A stretch of 64,000 bases of DNA from Brevibacillus ruminantium (GTDB lineage: Bacteria; Bacillota; Bacilli; Brevibacillales; Brevibacillaceae), in assembly GCF_023746555.1 (NCBI RefSeq), contig NZ_CP098755.1, positions 245,001 through 309,000 on the forward strand, written 5' to 3'. A program made the position numbers and the translations under genes. The notes under the pieces were generated by a model that was not told the DNA's origin, did no database searches, and was given only the letters and a program-made list of their open reading frames with translations. Positions 29,601 through 38,698 of this stretch are shown in pieces. Every line of letters begins with the position of its first letter. Within the stretch, counting starts at the first letter, position 1.

Positions 29601-30338
29601 ATTTCCGAAATCGACGGGGAAGTTATCGATATTCGTGAAGGCAAGGATCGCCGTGAGATCGAAGTTCGCGGTGAGGCGGAAAACAAAGTGTACGCCGTAC
29701 CGTACGGCTCCCGTATCAAGGTAGCGGTCGGAACCAAGCTGAGCGCCGGTGACGAGCTGACCGAGGGTTCTGTTGACCCGAAAGAAATGCTCAAGGTACG
29801 CGGTCAGCGCGGTGTATCCAACTACATCCTGCAAGAGGTACAAAAAGTGTACCGTATGCAAGGGGTAGAAATTAACGACAAGCACGTCGAGGTTATGATC
29901 CGTCAGATGCTGCGCAAGCTGAGAGTCATCGACAGCGGCGAAACCGATCTCTTGCCAGGTTCTTATGTAGAAGTGCATGAGTTTGAGCAAGCAAACGCCA
30001 AAGCCTTTATGGAAGGCAAAAGCCCTGCGGTGGGCCGTCCCGTTCTGCTGGGGATCACCAAGGCTTCTCTGGAAACAGACTCCTTCCTCTCTGCAGCGTC
30101 CTTCCAGGAGACGACACGTGTCCTGACAGACGCGGCAATCAAAGGCAAGGTAGACCGTCTGCTCGGCCTGAAAGAGAACGTGATTATCGGGAAGCTGGTT
30201 CCAGCAGGTACCGGTATGTCCCGTTACCGCAACATCAAGGTTCAGTCGCGTGCTGATTACGAAGAGAACAGGGAAGCCGAAGGTGCTGTGCGCGTCGGTG
30301 AAGACGAAGGCGCAGTCCGTGTAGGAACCCTCTCATAA
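26688..30338 (+). CDS. rpoC: RNA polymerase beta' subunit
   Basis: 1216 residues from GTG 26688 behind AAGGGAGGT. The N-terminal zinc site is [10 protein letters not shown]...CDRCG. The catalytic [12 protein letters not shown] provides the three magnesium-binding aspartates (D449, D451, D453). The second zinc site is in the C-terminal half ([13 protein letters not shown]). The C-terminal tail repeats EGAVRVG twice. It is 29 bases after rpoB and ends at a terminator that separates it from the helicase operon. Confidence 0.98.
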   Translation: MIDVNNFEYMKIGLASPDKIRSWSFGEVKKPETINYRTLKPEKDGLFCERIFGPTKDWECHCGKYKRVRYKGVVCDRCGVEVTRAKVRRERMGHIELAAPVSHIWYFKGIPSRMGLVLDMSPRSLEEVIYFASYVVTDPGDTPLDKKQLLSEKEYRNYREKYGHSFQAMMGAEAIKRLLQEIDLEKEVETLKEDLKTAQGQRRNRAIKRLEVLEAFRNSGNRPDWMVLDVLPVIPPELRPMVQLDGGRFATSDLNDLYRRVINRNNRLKRLLELGAPDIIVQNEKRMLQEAVDALIDNGRRGRPVTGPGNRPLKSLSHMLKGKQGRFRQNLLGKRVDYSGRSVIVVGPNLKMYQCGLPKEMALELFKPFVMKELVAKGLAHNIKSAKRKVERVQPEVWDVLEDVIREHPVLLNRAPTLHRLGIQAFEPVLVEGRAIRLHPLVCTAYNADFDGDQMAVHVPLSAEAQAEARILMLAAQNILNPKDGKPVVTPSQDMVLGSYYLTLEREGDIGEGTVYRDPHDAIASYQNGFISLHTRIALPAKELNKDSFTEEQRNALFVTTVGKLIFNEIFPPDLPFINVPTKGNLQKGVPNDYFIFDKGVNVKEFIANLPDQGAVKKGFLGTIISECFRRFGTMETSKILDKIKELGFMYSTKAGITIAVADIVVPEQKKDILDEADQKVQTVMAQYRRGLITEDERYDRVISIWSKAKDEVTEVLMKSMDKFNAIYMMANSGARGNVSQITQLAGMRGLMANPSGRIIELPIKSNFREGLTVLEYFISTHGARKGLADTALRTADSGYLTRRLVDVAQDVIVREIDCGTDKGIRVTAIKDGKEEIEKLIDRLIGRTCFETVRHPETGEVIIGRNEEITEEIAEVIEKAGITEVYIRNVLACRTSHGVCKRCYGRNLATGDEVEIGEAVGIIAAQSIGEPGTQLTMRTFHTGGVAGDDITQGLPRIQELFEARNPKGQAVISEIDGEVIDIREGKDRREIEVRGEAENKVYAVPYGSRIKVAVGTKLSAGDELTEGSVDPKEMLKVRGQRGVSNYILQEVQKVYRMQGVEINDKHVEVMIRQMLRKLRVIDSGETDLLPGSYVEVHEFEQANAKAFMEGKSPAVGRPVLLGITKASLETDSFLSAASFQETTRVLTDAAIKGKVDRLLGLKENVIIGKLVPAGTGMSRYRNIKVQSRADYEENREAEGAVRVGEDEGAVRVGTLS

Positions 30339-30357
30339 CTCGTTTTGAAATGAACGT

Positions 30358-30397
30358 ACCCTCCTTGAGCATCATCTCGGGAGGGTATTTTCTTTTC
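30358..30397 (+). terminator. Terminator after rpoC
   Basis: TACCCTCC (30358-30365) pairs with GGAGGGTA (30381-30388), with an inner GAG/CTC pair and a T-rich tail to 30397. Confidence 0.88.
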
Positions 30398-30408
30398 CAT
30401 TTCTTTCT

Positions 30409-30417
30409 GTGATAATG
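30409..30417 (+). promoter_or_regulatory. Possible extended -10 promoter of the helicase operon
   Basis: TG-T-GATAAT (30409-30417) is an extended -10 with a poor -35 (TTTTCT, 30389-30394). A 10-base palindrome GACTATAGTC (30439-30448) lies in the short leader before the ribosome site and might be an operator. Confidence 0.45.
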
Positions 30418-30462
30418 TAAAGCGAAGCATAGTAGGGAGACTATAGTCATAGGAGAACTGGC

Positions 30463-33400
30463 ATGCAGAAGACAGGTTGGTTGCAAACATGCGAAGTCAT
30501 CAGAATTCACCGACAAATGCCGCGGTTTACGGAAGCAGAGATACTCCACCATGAGAGCGGTAAACGACTGCTGGTGTTCAAGTTTGCTTTGGACCCAAGT
30601 CAGGATTATCAAACAGCCTGGAATGATTTTTATATGAATATAGACTGGATGCAGCAACTGGACAGTTGTGGCTATGCCCCATTATACGCGTACGGCGAAG
30701 AAAGAGACGACGCGGCGGGGACCCACTTTTTTTATGTCACGATGGAATGGAACCAGGAGTACATGTCATGGGCAGAAGCATTTTCAAGTGGACGTCATCC
30801 CAATTCGTTTGACACGGCCTACAAAAAGTGGATGGACCTTTTGCAGGCGGTAAGCGAGCTTCATCAACTGCACCTCTACTCCGGGGGATTAAACAGGGAA
30901 AATGTATACATATACACGGGCAGAAAAGGGCATTCGCCGTTCTTTTTTCCGGCATTTTTATTGTGGAGGTTTGAGCAGACATTTTTGCTGTCCTCCGAAC
31001 CGGGTGAGTCGATTTACGGCCCTGGCACGACACGTTCGTACCGCCAGCCAGCTGACGATGCCTTGTTTTTGGCAGATTTGCTTTTTTCGCTGCTCTTTCC
31101 TGGCAGAGAGAGACCGGCTGATGACATGGATATCATTCAGCTCCAGAGCGAGTGCGATCCGATTTTGTTTCAGGTACTGTATGCGCTCGTTTCGTTTTCC
31201 AAAGACCATTCGTTGCGCGGAATTCAGCAGCTGGCGGCGCAATACTTTTCCGAACGTATCGACGGAATGCTGGTGACGGTCGGATGGGATCAGGGGAGGT
31301 CTTGCTTTTTCGAGGCCGCAAGCCGCGCCGCCTGGCAAGAGGCGTTTCGGGAGGATACCGAGAGCCGGGTCTACTTGCTATCGAGGTACAACAAGCAGCT
31401 TGGTGTGCCTGTGCTGCAGGTGCTGGGGACGAGGTATCGCTGGGAACTGCTGCTGGCCGGTACATCCCATCCGGCTGATTATGTGATGCATCGCTGCGAA
31501 GAAATGAGTATGATCCGGATGGAATCCTGGAAACGGATGGCAAAGCCAAGCGTCCTTCAGTGGCGTTTTTACGAAGCCAAGGGAGAAGGCGAGGCACTCT
31601 TCCAAACCGTCAAGAAAGAAACGGCGTTCCGGCGCGATCAATCCCGGCAAAAATCCCAGGCATGGGACAAGTTTCAGCGTTGGGAAGAGATTTTGAAACT
31701 GCAACTCACTGTCCTGCAGGAAGAACAACGCTTTACCTACTCTTCATGGGAGGCGACAGAGGATGCCACGCAGCTGGTGATAACGCTGATGACCGAGGTG
31801 CCGCCGGAGTTGGGCTGGGAAGAAGGGACAGAAATCATGCTCTCCGATGGAAGCCACGAATACCTGGCAGGTACGTTTATCTGCCAATCCGGGCGAGAGC
31901 TGTACGTCCATTTGGCGAGAGACTTGAACCGGGAGGTGCTCCCTTCCTACGGAGATTGCTATCCGTATGTCAAGAGTGCTCAGATTCAACTCGCCCGCCA
32001 GCGTCAAGTGCTGCAGCAGTTTCGGACAGGCACGAACGTTCGGCAAAAGGTGAGGGAGCAGATCCTGGACCCGCAAAAAGCGGCAACCAAACCGGCTGCC
32101 CAGCAGCATTTTTTCCAGCGGCTGAATCGCGATCAGGAAAGCGCCCTGCAGGCGGCGCTCGGGGCAGACGCCCTTTTCTTGCTGCAAGGCCCTCCAGGGA
32201 CGGGGAAGACCACCTGGATTACGGAATTGATTCTGCAAATTTTTTGCCAAAATCCTGCCTCGCGTATCCTGCTCGCTTCCCAGTCCAATGTAGCGATTGA
32301 TCATGCGTTTACGCGCGTGATTCAGTTGATGGACAGGCACGCAGGGTTTTTTTCAGCACGTCCGCGCACGGTGCGGATCGGAAATGACAAGATGAGTGAA
32401 GACGTGCGCCCATGGAGTTTGGACAGCGGCGTTATGGCGTGGATCGAACAGGTCGAGCAGCAGATGAATGGAAATATTTGGGGATTTATTCAAAATGAAT
32501 ACGATGCGGATCGGTATAATCGGCTCATGGGCATTTTTTATGACTGGAAAAACGTCTTGCAACAAAATGAGTCCGTAAAGCCTTTATTTTTGTCCCAGTC
32601 CCCTTTGCTTGTAGGGACTACCTGCATGGGCTCTTTTCCCTTCGGCAAATGGGGACAGCGGTTTGACTGGGTCATCATTGATGAGGCGGGGAGAGCGACA
32701 CCGCCAGAAACTTTGATCCCGGCCAGCCTGGGGAAATGGGTGGTTTTGGTAGGGGATCATAAGCAGCTTCCGCCCGTCATCGACAAAGCGGCCGAAAAAA
32801 TAGCCAGTGCACAGGATGACCGGAGAATGATGGAGACCAGCTTGTTTGAGGAGCTGTTCGCACGTGTATCGGATACAAATCGGGCGACGCTCTCCATCCA
32901 GTACAGAATGCATCCCGCGATTGCGGATCTGGTTTCCCGCCTCTTCTACAAAGACACGCCGCTTCTTGGGGGATCGGGCGAGGACCAGATGGCACGATCG
33001 GAGCGAGGAAATCCGGTCTTGGTATGGCTCAATACGGATGGTCAACCAGAAGCCGATGAAGAGCGGCAGGGAACCTCATATGTGAACAAGGCGGAAGTAA
33101 GGATGGTCTCTGCGCTCCTGCAGCAGCTGGACCGGCAGGAGACGGGCCCAACGGCCAAAAAGTCGGTAGCGGTCATCACGGGGTACGCAGTGCAGAAGAA
33201 CTGGATTCGCAATGCTCTCAGCGGTCTGAGTCTGCGCCATCTGGAGGTAGAGGTGGACTCGGTCGATGCGTTTCAGGGAAGAGAAGCGGATATCGTCATT
33301 TATAGCCTGGTCCGGAACAACGGGGATCAAAAAGTCGGCTTCTTGCAAGATGAGCGAAGAATGAATGTCACTTTGTCCCGAGCCCGGGAAAAGCTCATAA

Positions 33401-33528
33401 TCGTTGGCAGTGCCTCTATGGCTAAGCGATTGCGCCCAGACAGCATTATCCGAATCGTTTACGAGCAAATAGCGGCTCACCCGATGGGGTGTGTCCTGGA
33501 CGGAACGGAGGCGGAAGGATGGATTTGA
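30463..33528 (+). CDS. SF1 UPF1-like (COG1112-type) helicase with N-terminal pseudokinase domain; Mokosh MkoA-like
   Basis: 1021 residues; ATG 30463 follows AGGAG at 7 bases. Residues ~1-270 look like a protein-kinase fold: VFK (K40), LHxxxLYSGGLNRENVYI (134-150) in place of HRDLKPEN, and D199-ALFLADLLFSLL as helix F. The catalytic HRD Asp is Gly142 and no DFG is seen, so it is probably inactive. Residues ~560-1000 hold all helicase motifs: GPPGTGKT (576-583), DEAG (740-743), VGDHKQLPP (763-771), QYRMHP (813-818), VDAFQGREAD (934-943) and VTLSRARE (969-976). These motifs mark the UPF1/DNA2 branch, which acts on RNA or DNA. It overlaps the PLD gene by 10 bases. Family knowledge: type I Mokosh couples an STK-helicase with a PLD protein; the role here is inferred. 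Confidence 0.85.
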   Translation: MQKTGWLQTCEVIRIHRQMPRFTEAEILHHESGKRLLVFKFALDPSQDYQTAWNDFYMNIDWMQQLDSCGYAPLYAYGEERDDAAGTHFFYVTMEWNQEYMSWAEAFSSGRHPNSFDTAYKKWMDLLQAVSELHQLHLYSGGLNRENVYIYTGRKGHSPFFFPAFLLWRFEQTFLLSSEPGESIYGPGTTRSYRQPADDALFLADLLFSLLFPGRERPADDMDIIQLQSECDPILFQVLYALVSFSKDHSLRGIQQLAAQYFSERIDGMLVTVGWDQGRSCFFEAASRAAWQEAFREDTESRVYLLSRYNKQLGVPVLQVLGTRYRWELLLAGTSHPADYVMHRCEEMSMIRMESWKRMAKPSVLQWRFYEAKGEGEALFQTVKKETAFRRDQSRQKSQAWDKFQRWEEILKLQLTVLQEEQRFTYSSWEATEDATQLVITLMTEVPPELGWEEGTEIMLSDGSHEYLAGTFICQSGRELYVHLARDLNREVLPSYGDCYPYVKSAQIQLARQRQVLQQFRTGTNVRQKVREQILDPQKAATKPAAQQHFFQRLNRDQESALQAALGADALFLLQGPPGTGKTTWITELILQIFCQNPASRILLASQSNVAIDHAFTRVIQLMDRHAGFFSARPRTVRIGNDKMSEDVRPWSLDSGVMAWIEQVEQQMNGNIWGFIQNEYDADRYNRLMGIFYDWKNVLQQNESVKPLFLSQSPLLVGTTCMGSFPFGKWGQRFDWVIIDEAGRATPPETLIPASLGKWVVLVGDHKQLPPVIDKAAEKIASAQDDRRMMETSLFEELFARVSDTNRATLSIQYRMHPAIADLVSRLFYKDTPLLGGSGEDQMARSERGNPVLVWLNTDGQPEADEERQGTSYVNKAEVRMVSALLQQLDRQETGPTAKKSVAVITGYAVQKNWIRNALSGLSLRHLEVEVDSVDAFQGREADIVIYSLVRNNGDQKVGFLQDERRMNVTLSRAREKLIIVGSASMAKRLRPDSIIRIVYEQIAAHPMGCVLDGTEAEGWI

Positions 33529-34934
33529 TACAGCTGGCTAAAATACAGGAGGATTCCATCCCCGGTGCCCGTCTGATCTGTTTCTTTGAAAAATGGTTTC
33601 CCGTCTACCAGTTAGAGTTGCGTTTACGTGTGCAAGATCCCGGGGAAGTACAGATTATATCCTGGTTTTTGCTCAGACTGATCCATGAGGGAATCTATCA
33701 TCTCGACCAGATGGCCATGTTTCTGGGAATACCCCAGCAGACGGCGCAATCCGGTCTTCGGGAGCTGGAGATGCTGGGGTATATCGTCGTCGTTCCCACT
33801 TTGACCAGCCGCCTTTATAAGCCGACCGATCGCGGACGCGGCGTTTTGGAAGAAAATCGTATTGTCAAACAGCGGGAGGAGCATTTTACCGTAAAGCTGG
33901 ATGCGACGACCGGGGCTGTGCACCACTACTTTTCCATGGATACAGTTTCTCCGGGTAAACGGCAGTTTGGGGACGATGAAGTGATTCGCCCTTATCTTCC
34001 GTTTCCTTCTTCACTTGCTGATGTGGCGCATCGGTTGCATGACATTCGCCGGGTCTATAAAGAATTCAGGCTAACAAAAGTAGGCGAGTCCGGACAAGTG
34101 ACTTTGGACGAGATCGTTGGAGTGGATTCGGTCAGCACGCATTACCGAAAACTGCGCTTGCTGGTTTTTCTGACAGAAGAACGGTCCTACCGCTTTCAGG
34201 TGTTTGATCGGGATCAACTGCTGCCGGAATACGAGGAGCCGCTCCTGAGGATGGCAGAGGCGGGAATGGACATCTGGAAGATGGAGGAACAACCGCATGG
34301 ACTTTTTAAAGAGGAAGAATCTGCATCGTCTTTCACTTTCCCGCAGATGCCGGAACCATTGAGTGGAATCGATAGCCATGAAGCCATTCTGCCAACCAGC
34401 CACCATCAGCAGGTACGGCAGGAAAACGGACGTTCTCCCGTTGAAGTAGCTGCTCCCAGGGAGGCGGAGGTGACTCCCCTGACAACAACTGACCACTTTG
34501 CAGTCATGCAGCAATCCTTTGCGTTAGGGCGTGAGCGGGTCATCATCATCTCGCCGTGGGTGGCGAAAGGGGTCGTGAGAGAGCTTTTGCCTGATATGGA
34601 AGCATTTTTGCAGCGAAAAGGAGAGCTGTGGATCGGTTACGGCTACACGAATGAAGATGAGCGGCGACGGAGGCAAACCGAAGACACGATCGCCTATATG
34701 AAGAAACAGTTGCCTTATGCTACCTTTTTCCCGGTGCTGCTGGGCAATACGCACCAGAAGATCCTCATATGCGACAGTGATTACGTTGTGGTCGGCAGTT
34801 ATAACTGGCTCTCTTTCCGGGGGGACCGCAAACGGGGATTTGTCGCGGAAACCAGTGTGATGATCCGGAATCGGGAAGTTGTCCAGCAATACTCAAAAAT
34901 GGTACAGCGCCAATTGAATCAAGGGAGGGGATGA
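33519..34934 (+). CDS. PLD-family phosphodiesterase/nuclease with N-terminal winged helix; Mokosh MkoB-like
   Basis: 471 residues from ATG 33519, which overlaps the helicase end and uses GGAGGCGGAAGG as ribosome site. Residues ~40-115 resemble a winged helix (LLRLIHEGIYHLDQMAMFLGIPQQT..., then a wing YKPTDRGRG). The C-terminal third is a phospholipase-D half-domain: VIIISPWVAKGVV leads to H412-Q-K414-x4-D419 and G426-S427 (HQKILICDSDYVVVGSYNW). With only one HKD motif it probably works as a dimer. The middle (~120-330) is unassigned. Such domains cut nucleic acids or phospholipids; the helicase partner favours nucleic acid. Confidence 0.82.
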   Translation: MDLIQLAKIQEDSIPGARLICFFEKWFPVYQLELRLRVQDPGEVQIISWFLLRLIHEGIYHLDQMAMFLGIPQQTAQSGLRELEMLGYIVVVPTLTSRLYKPTDRGRGVLEENRIVKQREEHFTVKLDATTGAVHHYFSMDTVSPGKRQFGDDEVIRPYLPFPSSLADVAHRLHDIRRVYKEFRLTKVGESGQVTLDEIVGVDSVSTHYRKLRLLVFLTEERSYRFQVFDRDQLLPEYEEPLLRMAEAGMDIWKMEEQPHGLFKEEESASSFTFPQMPEPLSGIDSHEAILPTSHHQQVRQENGRSPVEVAAPREAEVTPLTTTDHFAVMQQSFALGRERVIIISPWVAKGVVRELLPDMEAFLQRKGELWIGYGYTNEDERRRRQTEDTIAYMKKQLPYATFFPVLLGNTHQKILICDSDYVVVGSYNWLSFRGDRKRGFVAETSVMIRNREVVQQYSKMVQRQLNQGRG

Positions 34935-34940
34935 TCCCAA

Positions 34941-36938
34941 GTGACTCCAAAAAGAATGACACAGAAAGTTGTAGACCACTTCAAAACGCTGCAGCTCAAC
35001 CAGCTTTCGCGCATTACCGTTGAATTAAAGGAAGAAAGTAAAGTGTTGATTCGGGTATGCGAGGAAAACAAAGTGTCCCCCCTGGATCTCGTGGAGTGGC
35101 TGCTGATCCCGCCGACCGAAGAAGAGAGGGAGACCCTTTCTTGCCGGGAGGAAACGCTGAGCAAACATCATGTAACGTGGGACGTGCTTCTGTATGACCG
35201 CATCATTCCCTCCGTCGTGCTATCGCAGTCTTATTCCTCGCAGATGCTGGCAGAGGGACTGTGCAGAGTGTCTATGTATCATGAGGGAAACTTGTATATG
35301 TTTGTCGAGCGTCTGCGGAGATGGGAATCATGGGTTCTTCAGTATGCCGGTGAATGGATGCGGATACGGCAAATCAAATCAGCGCTGGAGATGAATACCG
35401 ATGAGGACGGGGAAGTGACTATGGCGCTCGCTCCCAAAAAGATAGACGACTGGTACAAGCACATGCAAACCGAGCCGTTCCGAGCTCGTGAGGAGGGAGC
35501 AGATCGTTGGCAGCAGCATATCATGACGATACTGGACGAGCTTCGCCAATTGCGGCGGACGGATACCAAACCAGGCAAGATCATGGAATATGTCAAAAAC
35601 CAGGTGTCCGGTCTGGCGTTGCCGAAGGAACTTCAGGATGACCACGCCTTGCATGTGCTGTTGACGATGGTCCAAAAAAACAGCGGAGAGATGACGACAC
35701 ACATGCGAAATCTCTTGCGAATCAAGCATGTGCTTGATCCTGCGGAACCGATTCTGCCCTACCTGGAGCAATGGAGTCCCGGTCTGATGGAGAAAATGCG
35801 GGAAGATCTGATCAAATTTAACCAGTACCAGACGACCCTGGCGGCATTCCGTGAGCGCATTCCCCTGGAGAACAACGCCGACCCGCTCCTATTTATCCGG
35901 ACCTGTCAGCAAGTGGCAGGGGCGCAGCCGGTCTTTTCCTATCTGATGCAGGATAGCAGTCCCTCGTCTGTCCGCAGCATGTCGCTCGCGCAGTTGTCCG
36001 GCTACTCGGTCAGGGATTGGCTGCTGGAGACAGCTGATACTCCCGCCCGAACTGAGCAGCTGTATGCCCTGCTGCGCCATTGGTGGGAACAGTCCGAGCA
36101 GTGGGATGCTGTCATTTCTTCCTTTGCACAGGAATGGAATGAGAATTCCGCAAGTGTATCCGAGCAACATGCGTTGTTGGCAGAGAAGCAAAAGGAATGG
36201 CTGCTGTTATGGACGCCCCAGAGGTTGGAAAGACGACTGCGGGGGGACGCTGTACCGATCTTGGAGTGGCATGCAACGCTTCTCGGATTTTTGCGAAAGG
36301 ATTGGGCCAGGAACAGGAAGCAGGATGTGCGCCTGTGCGAAACATACAAACAGTATTTTGAATACCTGTACCATCATCGGACCGGGAAAGAGCTTTTGCA
36401 GGAGTGTATGATCAAAGATTTTTCCCTGTTGCAAAGATATGTGCATTACGGCGGCAAGGACAAACACATCATGGGCTGGGTCGGGCGAGAGCAGGTGCAG
36501 CGTTTGCTTGTCGGTTACCTGACTTTTCAGCTGCAAGAAGGCAAGGACGTGGACTTCGAACGCCTGTCTGAACTGGGGCCCTTTTTGACAGGAGAGAATT
36601 TGGACACGATCATTCGCGAGGCATTGCTTGCCGGACTTGCACCATATCGTTTGTCTCAGCTTGCGGTAAGCTGGGATTATGAATGGATTGGCTGGAACGA
36701 GCGGGCAGAGCCTCTTTCCAGCGACGAGTTGGAGCAAATCGTCGTGGAGCATCCGGAGTGGGTTGAATATGAAACCGAGCTACCTCTGATGAATGGATTA
36801 ACCCTGTCCTATCAGCTTGTGAGTCCCGGCATCAAGGAAAAATACTCGACTCGCCTCCTGTCACGGGCCGTCATTCGGGCCGAGATACAGAATGAGGATG
36901 TGCTTCAGCAGATGTTCCAGGAACTGAAAATGATATAA
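34941..36938 (+). CDS. Large unassigned protein of the helicase-PLD-Hsp70 operon
   Basis: 665 residues from GTG 34941, with AGGGAGGGG 10 bases upstream and only 6 bases after the PLD gene. I do not recognise a family. It appears soluble and largely helical, rich in Trp, Leu, Gln and Arg, with no membrane segment, signal peptide or Walker motif. Charged helical segments dominate residues ~160-560, and the C-terminal ~100 residues look more mixed (YQLVSPGIKEKYSTRLLSRAVI). Its size and position suggest a scaffold, sensor or chaperone client, but that is a guess from context. Confidence 0.85.
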   Translation: MTPKRMTQKVVDHFKTLQLNQLSRITVELKEESKVLIRVCEENKVSPLDLVEWLLIPPTEEERETLSCREETLSKHHVTWDVLLYDRIIPSVVLSQSYSSQMLAEGLCRVSMYHEGNLYMFVERLRRWESWVLQYAGEWMRIRQIKSALEMNTDEDGEVTMALAPKKIDDWYKHMQTEPFRAREEGADRWQQHIMTILDELRQLRRTDTKPGKIMEYVKNQVSGLALPKELQDDHALHVLLTMVQKNSGEMTTHMRNLLRIKHVLDPAEPILPYLEQWSPGLMEKMREDLIKFNQYQTTLAAFRERIPLENNADPLLFIRTCQQVAGAQPVFSYLMQDSSPSSVRSMSLAQLSGYSVRDWLLETADTPARTEQLYALLRHWWEQSEQWDAVISSFAQEWNENSASVSEQHALLAEKQKEWLLLWTPQRLERRLRGDAVPILEWHATLLGFLRKDWARNRKQDVRLCETYKQYFEYLYHHRTGKELLQECMIKDFSLLQRYVHYGGKDKHIMGWVGREQVQRLLVGYLTFQLQEGKDVDFERLSELGPFLTGENLDTIIREALLAGLAPYRLSQLAVSWDYEWIGWNERAEPLSSDELEQIVVEHPEWVEYETELPLMNGLTLSYQLVSPGIKEKYSTRLLSRAVIRAEIQNEDVLQQMFQELKMI

Positions 36939-36966
36939 CGGGAAGAGAGATAGGGAGGATGACAGC

Positions 36967-38556
36967 ATGTACTACGTCGGGATTGACTTCGGGACGACCA
37001 ACAGTTCAGTAGCCGTGATCGGTCCGGAAGAGATCAAGAACCCCCGCAAGCTGGGAGGCAAACAGATCGTGGTTCCTCGCTGCCTTGAGCTGGAAGGCGG
37101 CTTTAACAATGAACGCAAAGAAAGAGAATTGATGAGAACCACTCTGACGGTCCATCCCAACGGAGAAGTGACCATCGGAGGTCAGGCGGACGGGCGCGTC
37201 GATCCGAACCGGTTGATTTCCTCCCTGAAGCGGCGTATCCTGAAAAACCCCGACTATGAAGTGACAATCGACAACCAGGTATACAGCGGGGGAGAGCTGG
37301 TCTCGATTTTTATCGAGAAACTGCTGACCAGCGCCGGAATTCCGGTCGACAAAATCGAGCGGCTGGTTTTGAGCATTCCGGTAGAATACGGCGAGGATAA
37401 AAAGCATCTGATGGAGCACGCATGCAGCCGTTTGGGGATTTCCCCACACAAGATCTGGTTTGTGGATGAACCGATCGCCATTCTTTGGTTTTACGAAAAG
37501 GTGCAACCGATTCAGTCCGACCTGATCCTCGTCTATGACTTCGGCGGCGGAACGCTGGATTTGGCGGTCATGAAACGGGAGGATAGCCATGACGCCTCAG
37601 GTTGGGGACAGGGAAATGTGCTCGCGAAGAAGAAGATAGAGATCGCTGGAGACGATCTGGATGAGGTCATCATCCAATACTTTATTGAGCAAGGGAAGGC
37701 ACAGAAAAACCCGGTCTGCGAACAGCTCGATCTGGCCATCTTTCAGGATGAGAAACGGTTGGAAAAGTTTCGTGACATGCCTCCGTACAAGCTGCTGAAG
37801 CGTTTCGCCGAGATGATGAAGATCGAACTGAGCAGACGGGATGAGTATGTCATGTCGATTCCAAGTTTGCTCCCGCAGATGGATATAGTAGGGATCCGGG
37901 ATGTCCTGCTTACCAAACAGGAGTTTGAAAAACGGGCAGAGAGCGTATGGCGAAAAATTCGGCAAGCGATACTCGAACTCGGTGAGGAATTGGCTGCGAA
38001 GCATGATGTCAGCCTGGAGAAGATCGAAACGGTGTTTCTGTCCGGAGGAAGCAGCAAAGTTCCCTATGTGCTGGATCTGATCGAGACGCTCATGCCAAAC
38101 GCAACTATTCGTTCGGACAAATACATGCAGACGAGCATTTGCCGCGGAAATGCCGGTTACGGTTACGACGAAGAGGAGGGAGAGATCCGCGTCACGGATG
38201 TCGTCAACCAAAGCTACGGAATCTACAGCCATTACGATCAGAGCACGTTTGTGATGATCAAGAGCGATGATCAGTTTCCGGTGAAGAGGACGGTGGGCAT
38301 TGCCACGACGAAGCCGTATCAGCAGAGCATCGAAATCAGGCCGATGGTCAGTGACGGTAGCGGCCAATTTGTGCCCATCATCAAAGCGGGAAAAGAAATC
38401 AAATACCGGATGCAAATCAAGCAGCTGCAGAAGATGCAGGATTTAAACCGTATCAAGCTGATATTTGAATTGGATCGCTCACAAAAGCTGCGGATCACGG
38501 CCTATGACAATCACTTTCAAGAAGAAATCGGCGTTGAGGAAGTTTCACTTCCTTGA
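36967..38556 (+). CDS. Hsp70/DnaK-like ATPase without a C-terminal lid
   Basis: 529 residues; ATG 36967 has GGGAGGA upstream. The actin-fold nucleotide domain is intact: phosphate-1 GIDFGTTNSS at the N-terminus, phosphate-2 DFGGGT (191-196), and adenosine loop LSGGSSKVPYV (GG at 360-361). After ~residue 395 comes a beta-rich region like the Hsp70 substrate-binding beta domain (GIATTKPYQQSIEIRP). The protein then stops, about 80-100 residues short of canonical DnaK, so the helical lid and EEVD-type tail are missing. It is last in the operon, 28 bases after the orphan gene and before a strong terminator. No dnaJ or grpE is adjacent. Confidence 0.85.
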   Translation: MYYVGIDFGTTNSSVAVIGPEEIKNPRKLGGKQIVVPRCLELEGGFNNERKERELMRTTLTVHPNGEVTIGGQADGRVDPNRLISSLKRRILKNPDYEVTIDNQVYSGGELVSIFIEKLLTSAGIPVDKIERLVLSIPVEYGEDKKHLMEHACSRLGISPHKIWFVDEPIAILWFYEKVQPIQSDLILVYDFGGGTLDLAVMKREDSHDASGWGQGNVLAKKKIEIAGDDLDEVIIQYFIEQGKAQKNPVCEQLDLAIFQDEKRLEKFRDMPPYKLLKRFAEMMKIELSRRDEYVMSIPSLLPQMDIVGIRDVLLTKQEFEKRAESVWRKIRQAILELGEELAAKHDVSLEKIETVFLSGGSSKVPYVLDLIETLMPNATIRSDKYMQTSICRGNAGYGYDEEEGEIRVTDVVNQSYGIYSHYDQSTFVMIKSDDQFPVKRTVGIATTKPYQQSIEIRPMVSDGSGQFVPIIKAGKEIKYRMQIKQLQKMQDLNRIKLIFELDRSQKLRITAYDNHFQEEIGVEEVSLP

Positions 38557-38572
38557 TAGAATAGAAACGGAA

Positions 38573-38613
38573 AATAACGGCACGTCGGATTAGGCTGACG
38601 TGCCGTTATTTTT
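38573..38613 (+). terminator. Strong terminator of the helicase-Hsp70 operon
   Basis: A 14-bp perfect stem (38573-38586 with 38597-38610), 10-base loop and T-run. It fully insulates the accessory operon from the ribosomal genes. Confidence 0.92.
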
Positions 38614-38625
38614 ACGAGATAAAAG

Positions 38626-38654
38626 TTGACATTGACGGGCCCACCTGATATTAT
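38626..38654 (+). promoter_or_regulatory. Sigma-A promoter of the L7Ae-like gene and str operon
   Basis: TTGACA (38626-38631), a 17-base spacer and TATTAT (38649-38654). Confidence 0.75.
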
Positions 38655-38698
38655 ATTCAAGTGTGCCTGACATCTGTACTTTGGAGGATATGAGCATC

